A stretch of DNA of 64,000 nt from Micromonospora sp. WMMD1155 (GTDB lineage: Bacteria; Actinomycetota; Actinomycetes; Mycobacteriales; Micromonosporaceae), in NCBI RefSeq assembly GCF_029581275.1, contig NZ_CP120742.1, positions 4,712,501-4,776,500 of the forward strand. Direction: 5' to 3'. The position numbers and the translations under genes are program-made. Of this stretch, positions 24,375 to 34,759 are shown in pieces; positions within the stretch are counted from its first letter, which is position 1, and the number at the start of each line of letters is the position of its first letter. The notes beneath the pieces are model-generated. The model had not been told where the DNA came from. It saw only the letters and a list, made by a program, of their open reading frames with translations, and made no database searches.

Positions 24375-24716
24375 GTGCCGAGTGGCAACGTCATCCGTGG
24401 CGCCCGCGTCGGGTCCGCACCCGTGCGCCCCGACGAGCGGCACCAACCCGCCCCCCGACAGGACGTCACCTACTGGTGCCGCAACGACCACCGGACCGAC
24501 ATCCGGATCGCCGCGGACGCCGAACCGCCGGGCCTGTGGGACTGCCCCCGCTGCGGCCTACCGGCCGGGCGGGACGCGCAGAACCCGCCGGGCCGGGTCC
24601 GCGCCGAACCGTACAAGAGCCACCTGGCGTACGTGAAGGAGCGGCGCACCGCCGAGGAGGGCGAGGCGCTGCTGGCCGAGGCACTCGCCGCGCTCCGCCG
24701 CCGCCGCGGCGAGTAA
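24375..24716 (+). CDS. rbpA: RNA polymerase-binding protein RbpA
   Basis: A 113-residue actinobacterial transcription factor that binds the principal sigma factor and RNA polymerase and stabilises open complexes. The zinc ligands match the Streptomyces protein: C35, H39 (CRNDH) and C57/C60 (CPRC). The basic linker and C-terminal sigma-interaction helix (KERRTAEEGEALLAEAL) follow. GTG start. No SigR-type -35 (GGAAT) was found in the preceding 80 bases. Confidence 0.95.
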   Translation: MPSGNVIRGARVGSAPVRPDERHQPAPRQDVTYWCRNDHRTDIRIAADAEPPGLWDCPRCGLPAGRDAQNPPGRVRAEPYKSHLAYVKERRTAEEGEALLAEALAALRRRRGE

Positions 24717-24717
24717 C

Positions 24718-24770
24718 GGCTCCGCCGCCGCCAACGGCTCCGCCGCCGCCAACGGCTGCTCCGCCGCCGC
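24718..24770. repeat. short tandem repeat between rbpA and pgl
   Basis: Two and a half copies of GGCTCCGCCGCCGCCAAC fill the 56-base gap between these convergent genes. Confidence 0.6.
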
Positions 24771-24772
24771 GG

Positions 24773-25543
24773 CTATCGCAGGCTGCGGAAGCGGGCGGGT
24801 ACGTCGGCTGCGGCGGCCCGGTCCAGCAGCCAGCGGGTACGGCTCACGCCGTGCACCCCGGCGGCGGGCAACTGCACCGGCCCGGCACCGGCCAACGCCA
24901 TGCCCACCGCGCGGGCCTTGTCGGCGCCCCCGGCGACCAGCCAGACCTCGTCGGCGGTGTTGATCGTCGGCAGGGTGAGCGTGGTCCGCACCGAGGGCGG
25001 CTTCGGGCTGCCCCGCACCGCGCTGCACGGACGGGTGTCGTAGTGCACCGGGTGCTCCGGGAAGACCGAGGCCACGTGCCCGTCCTCGCCGACACCCAGC
25101 ATCAGCACGTCGAAGTGCGGCAGCGTGGCGTGCCCGGGTCGGGCGGCGCGCGCCAACTCCTCGGCGTACGCCGCCGCGGCCGCCTCGGGGTCGTTGCCGG
25201 TCGGGCCGTCGGACGCCGGCATCGGGTGCACCCGGGCCGGGTCGAGCGGCACCACGTCCAGCAGGGCGGCCCGGGCCTGGGTCTCGTTGCGGTCCGGGTC
25301 ACCGGCGGGCAGGAACCGCTCGTCACCCCACCAGACGTCGACCCGGGACCAGTCCACCGCGTCGCGGGCCGGCAGCGTCGCCACCGCCCGGTAGACGGCC
25401 GCGGCGATCCGACCGCCGGTGAGCACCACCGACGCCTCACCCCGATCGGCCTGCGCGTCGAGCAGCTTCACCAACAACCGGGCGGCCACGGCCTGCGCCA
25501 GCAGGTCGGCGTCGGCGTGGACGGCGACACTCGCCTCACTCAT
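24773..25543 (-). CDS. pgl: 6-phosphogluconolactonase
   Basis: A 256-residue NagB-like sugar-phosphate hydrolase converting 6-phosphogluconolactone to 6-phosphogluconate. Signatures are VVLTGGRIAAAVY, WWGDERFLPAGDPDRNETQA and MLGVGEDGHVASVFP. It is the last gene of the minus-strand pentose-phosphate cluster. It is separated from opcA by about 130 bases that contain a hairpin. Confidence 0.94.
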   Translation of the reverse strand: MSEASVAVHADADLLAQAVAARLLVKLLDAQADRGEASVVLTGGRIAAAVYRAVATLPARDAVDWSRVDVWWGDERFLPAGDPDRNETQARAALLDVVPLDPARVHPMPASDGPTGNDPEAAAAAYAEELARAARPGHATLPHFDVLMLGVGEDGHVASVFPEHPVHYDTRPCSAVRGSPKPPSVRTTLTLPTINTADEVWLVAGGADKARAVGMALAGAGPVQLPAAGVHGVSRTRWLLDRAAAADVPARFRSLR

Positions 25544-25617
25544 GGGATGCGCCTTCGTTTCCCGACCGCCGAGCGGCCGTAATCGCGTCGTGCCCGGGCG
25601 GATGCGCCCGGAGGTTT

Positions 25618-25653
25618 CGGGGCAGGACCCGGTCGTGACCCGGCCCTGCCCCG
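25618..25653 (-). terminator. hairpin between opcA and pgl
   Basis: CGGGGCAGG ... CCTGCCCCG is a perfect 9-bp stem with further inner pairing, about 20 bases after the opcA stop on the minus strand. It may terminate or attenuate transcription before pgl. Confidence 0.6.
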
Positions 25654-25672
25654 ACGTCGTGCCGGTGGTGGA

Positions 25673-26689
25673 TCAGCCCTCGCCGCTCGTGCCGGTGTGC
25701 GCGGTGACCCCGGCCTCCGCGCGCCGTGCGGTGGCCGGATCCTTCCACACGTGCACCCGCTGCGCGGGACGCTGCTCCAACCCCCGCAGCCCGACCGTCG
25801 CACCGAGCGCCTCCGCGTACACCTGGTCGGCGTCCAGGCGGCGCAGCTCCTCGGCCAACTCGTCACCGAGCGGGCGGCGGACCAGCGGCAGGGCCCGGTC
25901 GTCCTGGCCCGTACGCCGGAACACAGCCATGCTGTCCTCGCGGGTCAGCGTGAGCTGGTCGCCGTTGGCGCAGCTCAACTGCACCTCCCGCATCCGGGGG
26001 AACTCGTTGGTGTCCACCCGGCGCGGGGTGATGCCCAGCCGGCTGGACAGCCAACCGATCATCAGCGCGGCAGTCGGGTCGGTGGGTGGGGCGACGACCG
26101 TCGCCTCGGTGATCTGCTCGCTGGTCGTGTCGAACGCCCCGGCGACGAGCGTCCGCCACGGGGTGATCCGGGTCCACGCCAGGTCGGTGTCGCCCGGGGC
26201 GTAGTCCCGGGCCCGCTGCCGCAGCGCCTCCAACGGGTCGGCGGCCTGCGCCGCGTCGGTGATCCGCCGGTCGGCGACCACCCCGAGGAAGTCGGTGGCG
26301 ATCTCCGCCGGCGGTTCCCCGTGCCACCAGGTGACCACCGGCACGTCGGGGACGAGCAGCGGCATCACGACCGACTCGGCGTGCAGGGCCAGCCGACCGT
26401 ACATCCGGGTGACCACCGCCTCGCACGGGCCGAGCCGCCCGCCGACGACGATCTCCGCGTCGAGCCGGTTGCGGTCCCGCTCGATGTCGGAGCGGACCAC
26501 GACCACCAGCCGGCACGGGTGTGCGGCGGCGGCGATCGTCGCCGCCGCCTCCGCCTCCCGAACCCGCTTCTCGTCGACGACCACGATGAGGGTGAGCGCC
26601 ATGCCACTGGCCACTCCGCCGGCACTGCGCCGCTCGGCGGCGAGCGCCTTGACCACCTCGTTGCCGGTGGTGTCCCACAGCCCGATCAT
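25673..26689 (-). CDS. opcA: glucose-6-phosphate dehydrogenase assembly protein OpcA
   Basis: A 338-residue protein needed for assembly or activity of G6PD in actinobacteria and cyanobacteria. It begins [16 protein letters not shown] and contains [12 protein letters not shown], typical of the family. The start at 26689 overlaps the zwf stop (ATGA); an alternative start 12 bases upstream is less likely. Zwf and OpcA are therefore translationally coupled. Confidence 0.93.
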   Translation of the reverse strand: MIGLWDTTGNEVVKALAAERRSAGGVASGMALTLIVVVDEKRVREAEAAATIAAAAHPCRLVVVVRSDIERDRNRLDAEIVVGGRLGPCEAVVTRMYGRLALHAESVVMPLLVPDVPVVTWWHGEPPAEIATDFLGVVADRRITDAAQAADPLEALRQRARDYAPGDTDLAWTRITPWRTLVAGAFDTTSEQITEATVVAPPTDPTAALMIGWLSSRLGITPRRVDTNEFPRMREVQLSCANGDQLTLTREDSMAVFRRTGQDDRALPLVRRPLGDELAEELRRLDADQVYAEALGATVGLRGLEQRPAQRVHVWKDPATARRAEAGVTAHTGTSGEG

Positions 26690-28200
26690 GCTCGTCTCCA
26701 AGCGCGGCCCTCACGGGCCAGCATCTCGTCGGAGGCCCGTGGCCCCCACTCACCGGCCCGGTACGGCTCCGGCGTGGTGCCCTCCCAGGCGTGCTCCAAC
26801 GGGTCGATCACCTGCCAGCTCTGCTCGACCTCGGCGGCGTCCGGGAACAGGGTGCGGTCGCCGATCAACACGTCCAGGACGAGGCGTTCGTACGCCTCCG
26901 GGCTGGACTCGGTGAACGCCTCGCCGTACTGGAAGTCCATCGCGATGTCGCGGACCTCCATCGTCGTGCCCGGCACCTTCGACCCGAACTTGAGCACCAC
27001 GCCCTCGTCCGGCTGCACCCGGATGACCAGTTGGTTGTTGCCCAGCGACTCCATGTCGGCGTCGTTGAACGGCAGGTGCGGCGCCTTCTTGAACATGATG
27101 GCGACCTCGGTGACCCGCCGGGGCAGCCGCTTACCGGCCCGGATGTAGAACGGCACCTCGGCCCAGCGCCGGTTCTGGATGCCCAGCCGCACCGCCACGT
27201 ACGTCTCCGTCGTGGAGTCGGCGGGAACGTCCTGCTCCTCCCGGTAGCCGACCGCCCGTTCGCCGCCCACCCAGCCGGGCAGGTACTGGCCGCGCACGGT
27301 GTCCCGGGCCACGTCCTTGGGCAGGGTGATCGCCTTGAGCACCTTCAGCTTCTCGGCCCGGATCTCGTCGGCGTCGAAGCTGGTCGGCTCCTCCATCGCG
27401 ACCAGGGCGAGCAGTTGCAGCAGGTGGTTCTGGAGCACGTCGCGGGCGGTGCCGACGGTGTCGTAGAAGCCGGCGCGGGTGCCGATGCCGACGTCCTCGG
27501 CCATGGTGATCTGCACCGAGTCGACGTACTGCGAGTTCCACAGCGGCTCGAACAGGTTGTTGGCGAACCGCAGGGCGAGGATGTTCTGGACCGTCTCCTT
27601 GCCCAGGTAGTGGTCGATCCGGAAGACGTCCTCCCGGGTGAACACGTCGTCGACGAGGTCGTTGAGCGCCTTCGCCGACGGCAGGTCGTTGCCGAACGGC
27701 TTCTCCACCACGACCCGACGCCACCCGCCGGACTTCTGGTTGTCGGCCATCCCGGTGCGGGCCAACTGCTTGAGCACGACGGGGAACGCGGCCGGCGGGA
27801 TGGAGAAGTAGAACGCCGCGTTGCCGGTGATGCCGTGGGTCTGTCGCAGGTCGTCCAGCGTCGAGGCGAGGTGGTCGAAGGCCGCGTCGTCGTCGAACGA
27901 GCCGCCGACGAACTTGATGTTGCCGGCCAGCCGTGCCCACACCTCGTCCCGCCACGGGGTGCGGGCGTGCTTGCGCGCCGCCTCACACGCGAGGGTTTCG
28001 AAGTCGCCGTCACCCCAGTCGCGGCGCGCGAAGCCGAGCACCACGAACCCGGGCGGTAGCAGCCCCCGGTTGGCCAGGTCGTAGACCGCGGGGAGCAGCT
28101 TCTTGCGGGCCAGGTCGCCGGTCACCCCGAAGATCACCAGAGCGCAGGGCTCCGGGATCCGGGGCAACCGGCGGTCCTGTGGGTCGCGCAGCGGGTTCAC
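26686..28200 (-). CDS. zwf: glucose-6-phosphate 1-dehydrogenase
   Basis: A 504-residue oxidative pentose-phosphate enzyme. The NADP-binding N-terminus is [20 protein letters not shown]. The active-site stretch is [15 protein letters not shown], with [11 protein letters not shown] before it. I chose the GTG at 28200 ([18 protein letters not shown]). An in-frame GTG at 28260 would add 20 residues encoded entirely by a 47-bp intergenic repeat that also occurs once more upstream, so it is not trusted. Confidence 0.93.
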   Translation of the reverse strand: MNPLRDPQDRRLPRIPEPCALVIFGVTGDLARKKLLPAVYDLANRGLLPPGFVVLGFARRDWGDGDFETLACEAARKHARTPWRDEVWARLAGNIKFVGGSFDDDAAFDHLASTLDDLRQTHGITGNAAFYFSIPPAAFPVVLKQLARTGMADNQKSGGWRRVVVEKPFGNDLPSAKALNDLVDDVFTREDVFRIDHYLGKETVQNILALRFANNLFEPLWNSQYVDSVQITMAEDVGIGTRAGFYDTVGTARDVLQNHLLQLLALVAMEEPTSFDADEIRAEKLKVLKAITLPKDVARDTVRGQYLPGWVGGERAVGYREEQDVPADSTTETYVAVRLGIQNRRWAEVPFYIRAGKRLPRRVTEVAIMFKKAPHLPFNDADMESLGNNQLVIRVQPDEGVVLKFGSKVPGTTMEVRDIAMDFQYGEAFTESSPEAYERLVLDVLIGDRTLFPDAAEVEQSWQVIDPLEHAWEGTTPEPYRAGEWGPRASDEMLAREGRAWRRA

Positions 28201-28215
28201 CGAGCCACTTTCGAC

Positions 28216-28321
28216 TCGCGACTGCGGGGCTCGCAACCCCGGCTCACTATTCGCGCTCACGGAGCCAACTCGGTTCGCGACTGCGGGGCTCGCAACCCCG
28301 GCTCACTCCTCGCGCTCACGG
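28216..28321 (-). repeat. two 47-bp direct repeats upstream of zwf
   Basis: Copies at 28216-28262 and 28275-28321 differ at two positions and start 59 bases apart. Read on the minus strand each begins GTGAGCGCGA and contains GAGTGAGCCGGGGTTGCG and GAGCCCCGCAGTCGCG, including a small GGGG/CCCC hairpin. Each ends just before another GTG. They belong to the start-codon-bearing spacer repeats also seen at 30009-30075 and 44137-44325. Confidence 0.75.
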
Positions 28322-28358
28322 TGCCCCCTCGCTTCCGCTTCAGTCACGTCGTCCATCC

Positions 28359-30008
28359 TCACGCGCGCAGATCACCGGCGGCGTCGAGCAGTTGAGCGAC
28401 ACCGGCCGCACGGTCGGTCAGGTGCAGCCGCAGCACCGGCCGCTCCCGACCGGCGAGAGCCTGCCGGTCACCGGCGGCCTGCGCCGCCTGCAACTCACCG
28501 AAGGTGTACGGCTTGCCCGGCACCTCCAGGTCCTCGGCCACCGCGCCGGTCACCTGGAGGTAGCTGCCCACCTGCGGGCCACCCTTGTGGTACTGGCCGG
28601 TCGAGTGCAGGAACCGCGGCCCCCAACCGAAGGTGACCGGCCGACCGCCCGCCTGGGCCAGCAGCGGCCGCAGCCGGGCCGCGTCGGCGTCGGCGAACCG
28701 GTCGAGGTACGCCATCACCGCGAGGTAACCGTCGTCGCCCAGCCCGTCCAGCAGCCAGCGCAGCACGCCGGCCAGGTCCCCGGGAGCGCCCTGCGGGGCG
28801 TACACCTCGATCGCGCCCTCGGTGAACGACGGCGTCTCCGCCGGCAGGCCCGAAGCCAGGATCTTGTTGGTGTTCTCCTTGGACTCGGTGACGTTGGGCT
28901 GGTTGAACGGGTCGATGCCGAGCACCACACCGGCCACCGCGGTCGCGTACTCCCAGGCCAGGAACTGCGCGCCCAGCGGACCGTTGACGGCCACGTCCGG
29001 GTTGGCGCCGCCGCCCGGCACGTCGCCCGCGGCGAGCGCGCCGCCGTAGCTGACGGTCAGCACGTCCGACCCGGTGGCGCCGGGGCTCTGCGGGGACTCC
29101 ACGACCACCGGGAGGATGCCCACCCCGGCCTTGCCGGTGGACTCGGCGATCAACTGCTCGGCCCAGTCGCCGAGCCCGTCGATGCCGGTGCCGTCGGAGA
29201 GCAGGGCGACCTTGTCCCGGGCCAGCGTCGCCGCCGCGCCCAGGGCGGCGCCCAGCGCGAGCGCCGGGTTGTTCTGGTCGGCGCCGAGCGACGCGGCCAG
29301 CGCGTCGGCCTGGTCGAGCAGTTCCGCGACCTCGACCCCGGCCAGCGCCGAGGGCACCAGACCGAACGCCGTCAGCGCCGAGTACCGGCCGCCGACGTTC
29401 GGGTCGGCGAGCACGGTGAACGCGCCCATCTCGGCCGCGGTGGCCTCCAACGGCGAACCCGGGTCGGTGACGATGACGAAGTGCCGGCCGGCCTCCGCCT
29501 CGGTCATCCCGGCGTCCAGGAACGCCTGCCAGTAGGCACGTCGGTGGCTGTCGGTCTCCACCGTCGACCCGGACTTGCTCGCCACCACCACGACGGTGCG
29601 CTCCAGCCGGTCACCGAGCGCCGCCCGGACCTGACCCGGGTCGGTGGTGTCCAGCACCGTCAGCGGGCGCCCCAGCGTCCGGGTGATCACCTCGGGGGCC
29701 AGCGACGAGCCGCCCATCCCGGCGAGCACCACGTGATCCAGATCGGCCAGCTCCGCCTTCAGCTCGGCGAGCTGCGCCAGCAGCTCCCGGCTGCGCCGGT
29801 GGGTGTCCACCCAGCCCAGCCGGATCTTCGCCTCGGCCTCGGCGTCCGGACCCCACAGGCTGGCGTCCTTACCGGCCAGCTTGCCCGGAACGCCGGACTT
29901 CACCAGGGCGTCGCGGGTCGAGGCGGGCGCGGCCTTGTCGACCGCGTCCGCGCCGTACACGGCGAGCCCGGCGGCTGCCTCCACCGGCCCCGCAAGCAGG
30001 TCGCTCAT
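28359..30008 (-). CDS. pgi: glucose-6-phosphate isomerase
   Basis: A 549-residue isomerase with two SIS subdomains. Phosphate- and sugar-contacting segments are GMGGSSLAPEV (about 95-105) and SKSGSTVET (about 144-152). NVGGRYSALTAFGLV carries the conserved Arg. GIDPFNQPNVTESK is near the C-terminal half. It belongs to the actinobacterial long-form subgroup. It sits between tal and zwf, linking glycolysis and the pentose-phosphate path. Confidence 0.94.
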   Translation of the reverse strand: MSDLLAGPVEAAAGLAVYGADAVDKAAPASTRDALVKSGVPGKLAGKDASLWGPDAEAEAKIRLGWVDTHRRSRELLAQLAELKAELADLDHVVLAGMGGSSLAPEVITRTLGRPLTVLDTTDPGQVRAALGDRLERTVVVVASKSGSTVETDSHRRAYWQAFLDAGMTEAEAGRHFVIVTDPGSPLEATAAEMGAFTVLADPNVGGRYSALTAFGLVPSALAGVEVAELLDQADALAASLGADQNNPALALGAALGAAATLARDKVALLSDGTGIDGLGDWAEQLIAESTGKAGVGILPVVVESPQSPGATGSDVLTVSYGGALAAGDVPGGGANPDVAVNGPLGAQFLAWEYATAVAGVVLGIDPFNQPNVTESKENTNKILASGLPAETPSFTEGAIEVYAPQGAPGDLAGVLRWLLDGLGDDGYLAVMAYLDRFADADAARLRPLLAQAGGRPVTFGWGPRFLHSTGQYHKGGPQVGSYLQVTGAVAEDLEVPGKPYTFGELQAAQAAGDRQALAGRERPVLRLHLTDRAAGVAQLLDAAGDLRA

Positions 30009-30075
30009 GCCGTCACTCCGCTTCGCTGCGTGCCGTCATGAGGCGCCTGCGCGCTGAGCCTGCTGATTCGCTCGC
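30009..30075 (-). repeat. spacer repeat joining tal and pgi
   Basis: On the minus strand the tal stop lies inside ATGAGCGAGCGAA. The spacer then ends AGCGAAGCGGAGTGACGGC followed by the pgi ATGAGC. The GGAG supplies the pgi ribosome site. The same start and end motifs recur in the units at 44137-44325. Confidence 0.65.
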
Positions 30076-31251
30076 TCATGCGCCACCGGCCTTCTCGGCG
30101 GCCTTCGCGTTGTCCTTGGCGGCCTTGTTCGGCGCGCCGGTGCCCTTCGCGGCGGCCTTCAGCGACTTGCTGACGCCGTCGAGCAGCTCCTGCCAACTGG
30201 CCTCGAACTTCTCCACGCCCTCGCGCTCCAGGGTGGCGATCACGTCGGCCATGTCCACCCCGACCGACTCCAGGTCCGCGAAGACCTGCCGGGCCGCGTC
30301 GTAGGAGCCGGTGACGGTGTCGCCGCGGGTCTCGCCATGATCGGCGTACGCGTGGATGACCGACTCCGGCATGGTGTTGACGGTGCCGTCGGCGATCAGC
30401 TCCTCGACGTAGATGACGTCGCGGTAGTCCGGGTTCTTCGTCGACGTGGACGCCCACAGCGGCCGCTGCGGGTGTGCGCCGGCGGCGGCGAGCGCCTTCC
30501 ACCGGTCCGAGGAGAAGACCTCGGTGTAGCGCTCGTACGCCAGCTGGGCGTTCGCCACGGCGGCCTTGCCGCGCAGCGCCTTGGCCTGGTCCGAGCCGAT
30601 CTTCTCCAGCCTCTTGTCGACCTCGGAGTCGACCCGGGAGACGAAGAACGACGCGACCGAGCCGATCTTCGACAGGTCGTGACCGTTGGCCTTGGCCTGC
30701 TCCAGACCGGCGAGGAACGCCTCCATGACCGCCGAGTAGCGGTCCAGACCGAAGATCAGCGTCACGTTGACGCTGATCCCCTCGGCGAGGGTGTCGGTGA
30801 TCGCCGACAGGCCCTCCTCGGTGGCCGGGATCTTGATGTAGAGGTTGGGCCGGTCGACCAGCCACCACAGCGCCTTGGCCTCGGCGACCGTCTTGTCCGC
30901 GTCGTGGGCGCTGCGCGGGTCCACCTCGATCGAGACCCGACCGTCGACGCCCGCGCTGCCGTCGTACGACGGGCGCATCACGTCGCAGGCCCACCGCACG
31001 TCGTACGTGGTGAGCATGCGTACCGCCTCTTCCACGTCCACGCCACGGGTGGCGAGGTCGCGGAGCTGCCAGTTGTACTCGTCGGCGTCGCTGAGTGCCT
31101 TCGCGAAGATCGTCGGGTTGGTGGTGACACCGGCCACGTGCTTCTCACGGCGGAGCTGGTCCAGCCCGCCGGAGCTCAGTCGTACCCGGGAAAGGTCGTC
31201 GAGCCAGACCGCCACGCCCGCGGCGGTGAGCTCATTCAGCTTGTCGGTCAT
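30076..31251 (-). CDS. tal: transaldolase
   Basis: A 391-residue TIM-barrel enzyme of the non-oxidative pentose-phosphate path. Schiff-base Lys is in [12 protein letters not shown]. Other signatures are [15 protein letters not shown] and [15 protein letters not shown]. It is of the larger actinobacterial type. The C-terminal 30 residues (after [13 protein letters not shown]) are a Lys/Ala tail. ATG 31251 has GAGGGAG upstream. It follows tkt by 15 bases. Confidence 0.95.
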   Translation of the reverse strand: MTDKLNELTAAGVAVWLDDLSRVRLSSGGLDQLRREKHVAGVTTNPTIFAKALSDADEYNWQLRDLATRGVDVEEAVRMLTTYDVRWACDVMRPSYDGSAGVDGRVSIEVDPRSAHDADKTVAEAKALWWLVDRPNLYIKIPATEEGLSAITDTLAEGISVNVTLIFGLDRYSAVMEAFLAGLEQAKANGHDLSKIGSVASFFVSRVDSEVDKRLEKIGSDQAKALRGKAAVANAQLAYERYTEVFSSDRWKALAAAGAHPQRPLWASTSTKNPDYRDVIYVEELIADGTVNTMPESVIHAYADHGETRGDTVTGSYDAARQVFADLESVGVDMADVIATLEREGVEKFEASWQELLDGVSKSLKAAAKGTGAPNKAAKDNAKAAEKAGGA

Positions 31252-31266
31252 GCCGTCCACGCTCCC

Positions 31267-33405
31267 TCAGTTGCCGGTCGTGAAACCGGTGATGTCGCCC
31301 ACCCGGGCCAGCGAGGCGTGCGCCGCCGCCACGATCCGGTCCGGGGTGAACCCGAACTGCTCGAAGAGCACGGTGTGCGGCGCACTCGCCCCGTAGTGCT
31401 CCAGGCTGACGCTTTCGCCGAGGTCACCGACGATGCCGCGCCAGGACATCGCGATGCCCGCCTCCACGCTCACCCGTGCCTTTACCCCGCGTGGCAGAAC
31501 CGACTCCCGGTACGCCTCGTCCTGCTCGAAGAACCACTCCTGGCAGGGCATCGACACGACCCGGGTCGGGGTGCCGTCCGCCTCCAGCCGCTCCCGGGCG
31601 GTCAGCGCGAGCTGCACCTCGGAACCGGTGCCGATGATGATCACCTGAGGCTTGCCGTTGGACGCCTCGGCCAGCACGTAACCGCCCTTGGCCACGCCGT
31701 CCGCGGCACCCAGCACGTCCCGGTCCAGGGTCGGGAGCGCCTGCCGGCTCAGCGCCAGCGCGGTGGGCCGGTCGGTGTGCTCCAGCGCCAGCCGCCACGC
31801 CCAGGCCGTCTCGTTGGCGTCCGCCGGGCGGACCACGTCCAGCCCCGGGATGGCGCGCAGCGCGGTCAGGTGCTCCACCGGCTGGTGGGTCGGGCCGTCC
31901 TCGCCGAGACCGATCGAGTCGTGCGTCCAGACGTAGGCCACCGGCAGCTTCATCAGCGCGGCCAGCCGCACCGACGGACGCATGTAGTCGCTGAACACCA
32001 GGAACGTGCCGCCGTACGGGCGGGTGCCACCGTGCAGGGCGATGCCGTTGAGGATCGCTCCCATGGCGTGCTCACGAATGCCGAAGTGCAGCGTGCGGCC
32101 GTACTCGTGGCCGGGGAAGTCCTTGGTGGCGTGCGCGGCCGGGATGAACGACGGCTCGCCCTTCATCGTGGTGTTGTTGCTCTCGGCCAGGTCGGCCGAG
32201 CCGCCCCACAGCTCCGGGAGCACCGGCGCCAGGGCCTCCAGCACCTTGCCCGAGGCGGCCCGGGTGGCCACGCCCTTGGCGTCGGCCGGGAAGACCGGCA
32301 GCGCGTCGGTCCAGCCGTCGGGGAGTACGCGGCCGGCGATCCGCTCGTAGAGCGCGGCGCGCTCCGGGTTGGCCTTCTTCCACGCGTCGAACGAGGTGGT
32401 CCACTCCTGCTGAGCGTCGGAGCCGCGGCCCATCACGGTGCGGGCGTGGGCGAGCACCTCCTCGTCGACCTGGAAGGTCTGCTCCGGGTCGAAGCCGAGG
32501 ATCCGCTTGGTGGCCTTCACCTCGTCGGCGCCGAGCGCCGAACCGTGGATCTTGCCGGTGTTCTGCTTGTTGGGCGCGGGGAAACCGATGATGGTGCGCA
32601 GCGCGATGAAGGAGGGGCGGGCGGTCTCCGCCTTGGCGGCCACCAGCGCCGCGTACAACGCCTCGGCGTCCTCGTGGTAGTCGCCCTGGTCGGCGTCGCC
32701 GTTGCGCCAGTCGACGGTCTGCACGTGCCAGCCGTACGCCTCGTAGCGGGCGGCCACGTCCTCGCTCTTGGCGATGCGGGTGTCGTCCTCGATGGAGATC
32801 TCGTTGTCGTCGTAGATCACCGTGAGGTTGCCCAGCTGCTGGTGCCCGGCGAGGGCGCTGGCCTCGTGGCTGATGCCCTCCTCGATGTCGCCGTCGGAGA
32901 CGATGCACCAGATGTCGTGGTCGAAGACCGACGCGCCCGGCTCGGCCTCGGGATCGAACAGGCCGCGCTCGCGGCGGGCCGCCATGGCCATGCCGACCGC
33001 GTTGCCCAGGCCCTGCCCGAGCGGGCCGGTGGTGGTCTCCACACCCGGCGTGTGCCCGTGCTCCGGGTGACCCGGCGTCTGCGAGCCCCACTGCCGCAGC
33101 GACTTCAGGTCGTCCAGGCTCAGCGGGTAGCCGGACAGGAACAACTGGATGTAGAGCGTCAGGCTGGAGTGCCCGGCGGAGAGGACGAAGCGGTCCCGGC
33201 CGGGCCAGTTCGGGTCGGCCGGGTTGTGCCGCATGACGCGGTTGAAGAGAAGATAGGCCGCGGGCGCGAGGCTCATCGCGGTGCCCGGGTGGCCGTTGCC
33301 GGATTTCTCCACGGCATCCATGGCCAGTACGCGGACGGTGTCGACGGCCCGGCGATCGAGGTCGGACCAGTTCAGTGCGGAGTGCTCGGGTCGTTTGGCA
33401 GCCAC
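31267..33405 (-). CDS. tkt: transketolase
   Basis: A 712-residue thiamine-diphosphate enzyme. The N-terminal domain has KSGNGHPGTAMSLAPAAYLL and TPGHPEHG. The TPP motif region is IVSDGDIEEGISHEA. The pyrimidine domain has FGIREHAMGAILNG and WTHDSIGLGEDGPTHQPVEH. GTG 33405 has AGGAG upstream and gives the standard N-terminus (AAKRPEHSALNWSDLD). It is the first gene of the minus-strand tkt-tal-pgi-zwf-opcA-pgl run, divergent from ctaB. Confidence 0.96.
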   Translation of the reverse strand: MAAKRPEHSALNWSDLDRRAVDTVRVLAMDAVEKSGNGHPGTAMSLAPAAYLLFNRVMRHNPADPNWPGRDRFVLSAGHSSLTLYIQLFLSGYPLSLDDLKSLRQWGSQTPGHPEHGHTPGVETTTGPLGQGLGNAVGMAMAARRERGLFDPEAEPGASVFDHDIWCIVSDGDIEEGISHEASALAGHQQLGNLTVIYDDNEISIEDDTRIAKSEDVAARYEAYGWHVQTVDWRNGDADQGDYHEDAEALYAALVAAKAETARPSFIALRTIIGFPAPNKQNTGKIHGSALGADEVKATKRILGFDPEQTFQVDEEVLAHARTVMGRGSDAQQEWTTSFDAWKKANPERAALYERIAGRVLPDGWTDALPVFPADAKGVATRAASGKVLEALAPVLPELWGGSADLAESNNTTMKGEPSFIPAAHATKDFPGHEYGRTLHFGIREHAMGAILNGIALHGGTRPYGGTFLVFSDYMRPSVRLAALMKLPVAYVWTHDSIGLGEDGPTHQPVEHLTALRAIPGLDVVRPADANETAWAWRLALEHTDRPTALALSRQALPTLDRDVLGAADGVAKGGYVLAEASNGKPQVIIIGTGSEVQLALTARERLEADGTPTRVVSMPCQEWFFEQDEAYRESVLPRGVKARVSVEAGIAMSWRGIVGDLGESVSLEHYGASAPHTVLFEQFGFTPDRIVAAAHASLARVGDITGFTTGN

Positions 33406-33671
33406 GATGGTTGTGCTCCTCGGCAGATGGGCGGAACCCTCACCGATGACCTTATCGAGCGTGCCTAAACGTGCGCCCAGGGATCTGCGCATGGTGTGCG
33501 CTACGTGACGATCCAGATGCGCGGTTGACCTCGGTGGTGTGACCGTCCGCACCGTTGTCGGGTCGGCCGGGCAGCCAAAACGACGACGCGTAGTGTGTGG
33601 GTCGGTGTGCGGACCCGAACGGGCCCGACATTTCCGAATCTCCCCGTGCCAATGCCGGAAGGTGGCAATCC

Positions 33672-34625
33672 GTGAGCATGATCACCGAGCGCCCCGCGAG
33701 CAACCCGGCCGGGTCGCGCCCGGCGCGGGCGGCCGAGGGCCCGGTGGCCCGGCGGGACGTACGCGCGGTCATCTCGGCGTACGTGGCGCTCACCAAGCCG
33801 CGGATCGTCGAGCTGCTGCTGGTCACCACCATCCCGGCGATGATGCTCGCCGAGGGCGGGCTCCCGTCGCTGTGGCTGATGGCCGTCGTGCTGATCGGTG
33901 GCTCGCTCGCCGCCGGCGCGGCCAGCGTGCTCAACTGCTACATCGACCGGGACATCGACCAGTTGATGCGGCGTACCAAGCGTCGTCCGTTGCCGGCGCA
34001 CACGGTGTCGCCGCGGAGCGCGCTGATCTTCGGTCTGGTGCTGGCGGCGGTGTCGGTCGCCCTGATGGCGGCGTTCACCAACCTGCTGGCCGCCGGGTTG
34101 ACCCTCGCGGCGATCGCCTACTACGACCTCGTCTACACCCTGTGGCTCAAGCGGTCCACCCCGACGAACACGTTCTGGGGTGGCGCCTGCGGGGCGGCCC
34201 CGGTCCTGATCGGGTGGGCGGCGGTGACCGGATCGCTGGCACCCGCCGCTTGGGGGCTCTTCGCGGTGGTCTTCTTCTGGCAGATGCCGCACTTCTACCC
34301 CCTCGCCATGAAGTACAAGGACGACTACGCACGCGCCGGCATCCCGATGCTGCCGGTGGTGGCGTCGACCCGACGGGTCAACGCCGAGATCCTGATCTTC
34401 GCGTGGCTCACGGTGCTCACGTCCCTGGCCGTCTGGCCGCTGGGGCTCAGCGCGATCTACGGGGTGCCGACCCTGGTGGTGGGTGCCGTCTTCCTGGTCG
34501 AGGCGCACAAGCTGTGCCGGCGCGCGACGCGCGGCGAGGCGGTCAAGCCGATGCGGCTGTTCCACTGGTCGACGACGTACCTCACGATCGTTTTCGTGGC
34601 CGTCGCGCTCGACGCGCTGATCTGA
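33672..34625 (+). CDS. ctaB: heme o synthase (protoheme IX farnesyltransferase)
   Basis: A 317-residue UbiA-family membrane prenyltransferase that adds farnesyl to heme b for cytochrome oxidase. The first Asp-rich site is [20 protein letters not shown] (about 98-117). [20 protein letters not shown] and [13 protein letters not shown] follow. There are about nine hydrophobic segments. GTG 33672 has GGAAGG nine bases upstream; an ATG two codons later is possible. The tkt-ctaB gap holds the divergent promoters. Confidence 0.94.
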   Translation: MSMITERPASNPAGSRPARAAEGPVARRDVRAVISAYVALTKPRIVELLLVTTIPAMMLAEGGLPSLWLMAVVLIGGSLAAGAASVLNCYIDRDIDQLMRRTKRRPLPAHTVSPRSALIFGLVLAAVSVALMAAFTNLLAAGLTLAAIAYYDLVYTLWLKRSTPTNTFWGGACGAAPVLIGWAAVTGSLAPAAWGLFAVVFFWQMPHFYPLAMKYKDDYARAGIPMLPVVASTRRVNAEILIFAWLTVLTSLAVWPLGLSAIYGVPTLVVGAVFLVEAHKLCRRATRGEAVKPMRLFHWSTTYLTIVFVAVALDALI

Positions 34626-34759
34626 CCGATCGGCGGCCTGCGCGGCGCCGGTCTGGACCCGCGCCGCGCCGGCCTGGTTCGCTCCCTGGTCTGACTCGTG
34701 CGGCGCTGGTCTGGTGCGGCCGTTCGTGGGTGCGGCCCGGCGGGCGGCGATCGAGGCCG

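Noticed and set aside
28201..28260. 20-residue N-terminal extension of Zwf
   Set aside because: Encoded by one of two 47-bp intergenic repeats; the conserved protein begins at the GTG at 28200.
30337..33468. 1043-codon open frame on the plus strand
   Set aside because: Antisense shadow of transketolase and transaldolase; composition is Val/Arg/Gly/His-rich with no domain.
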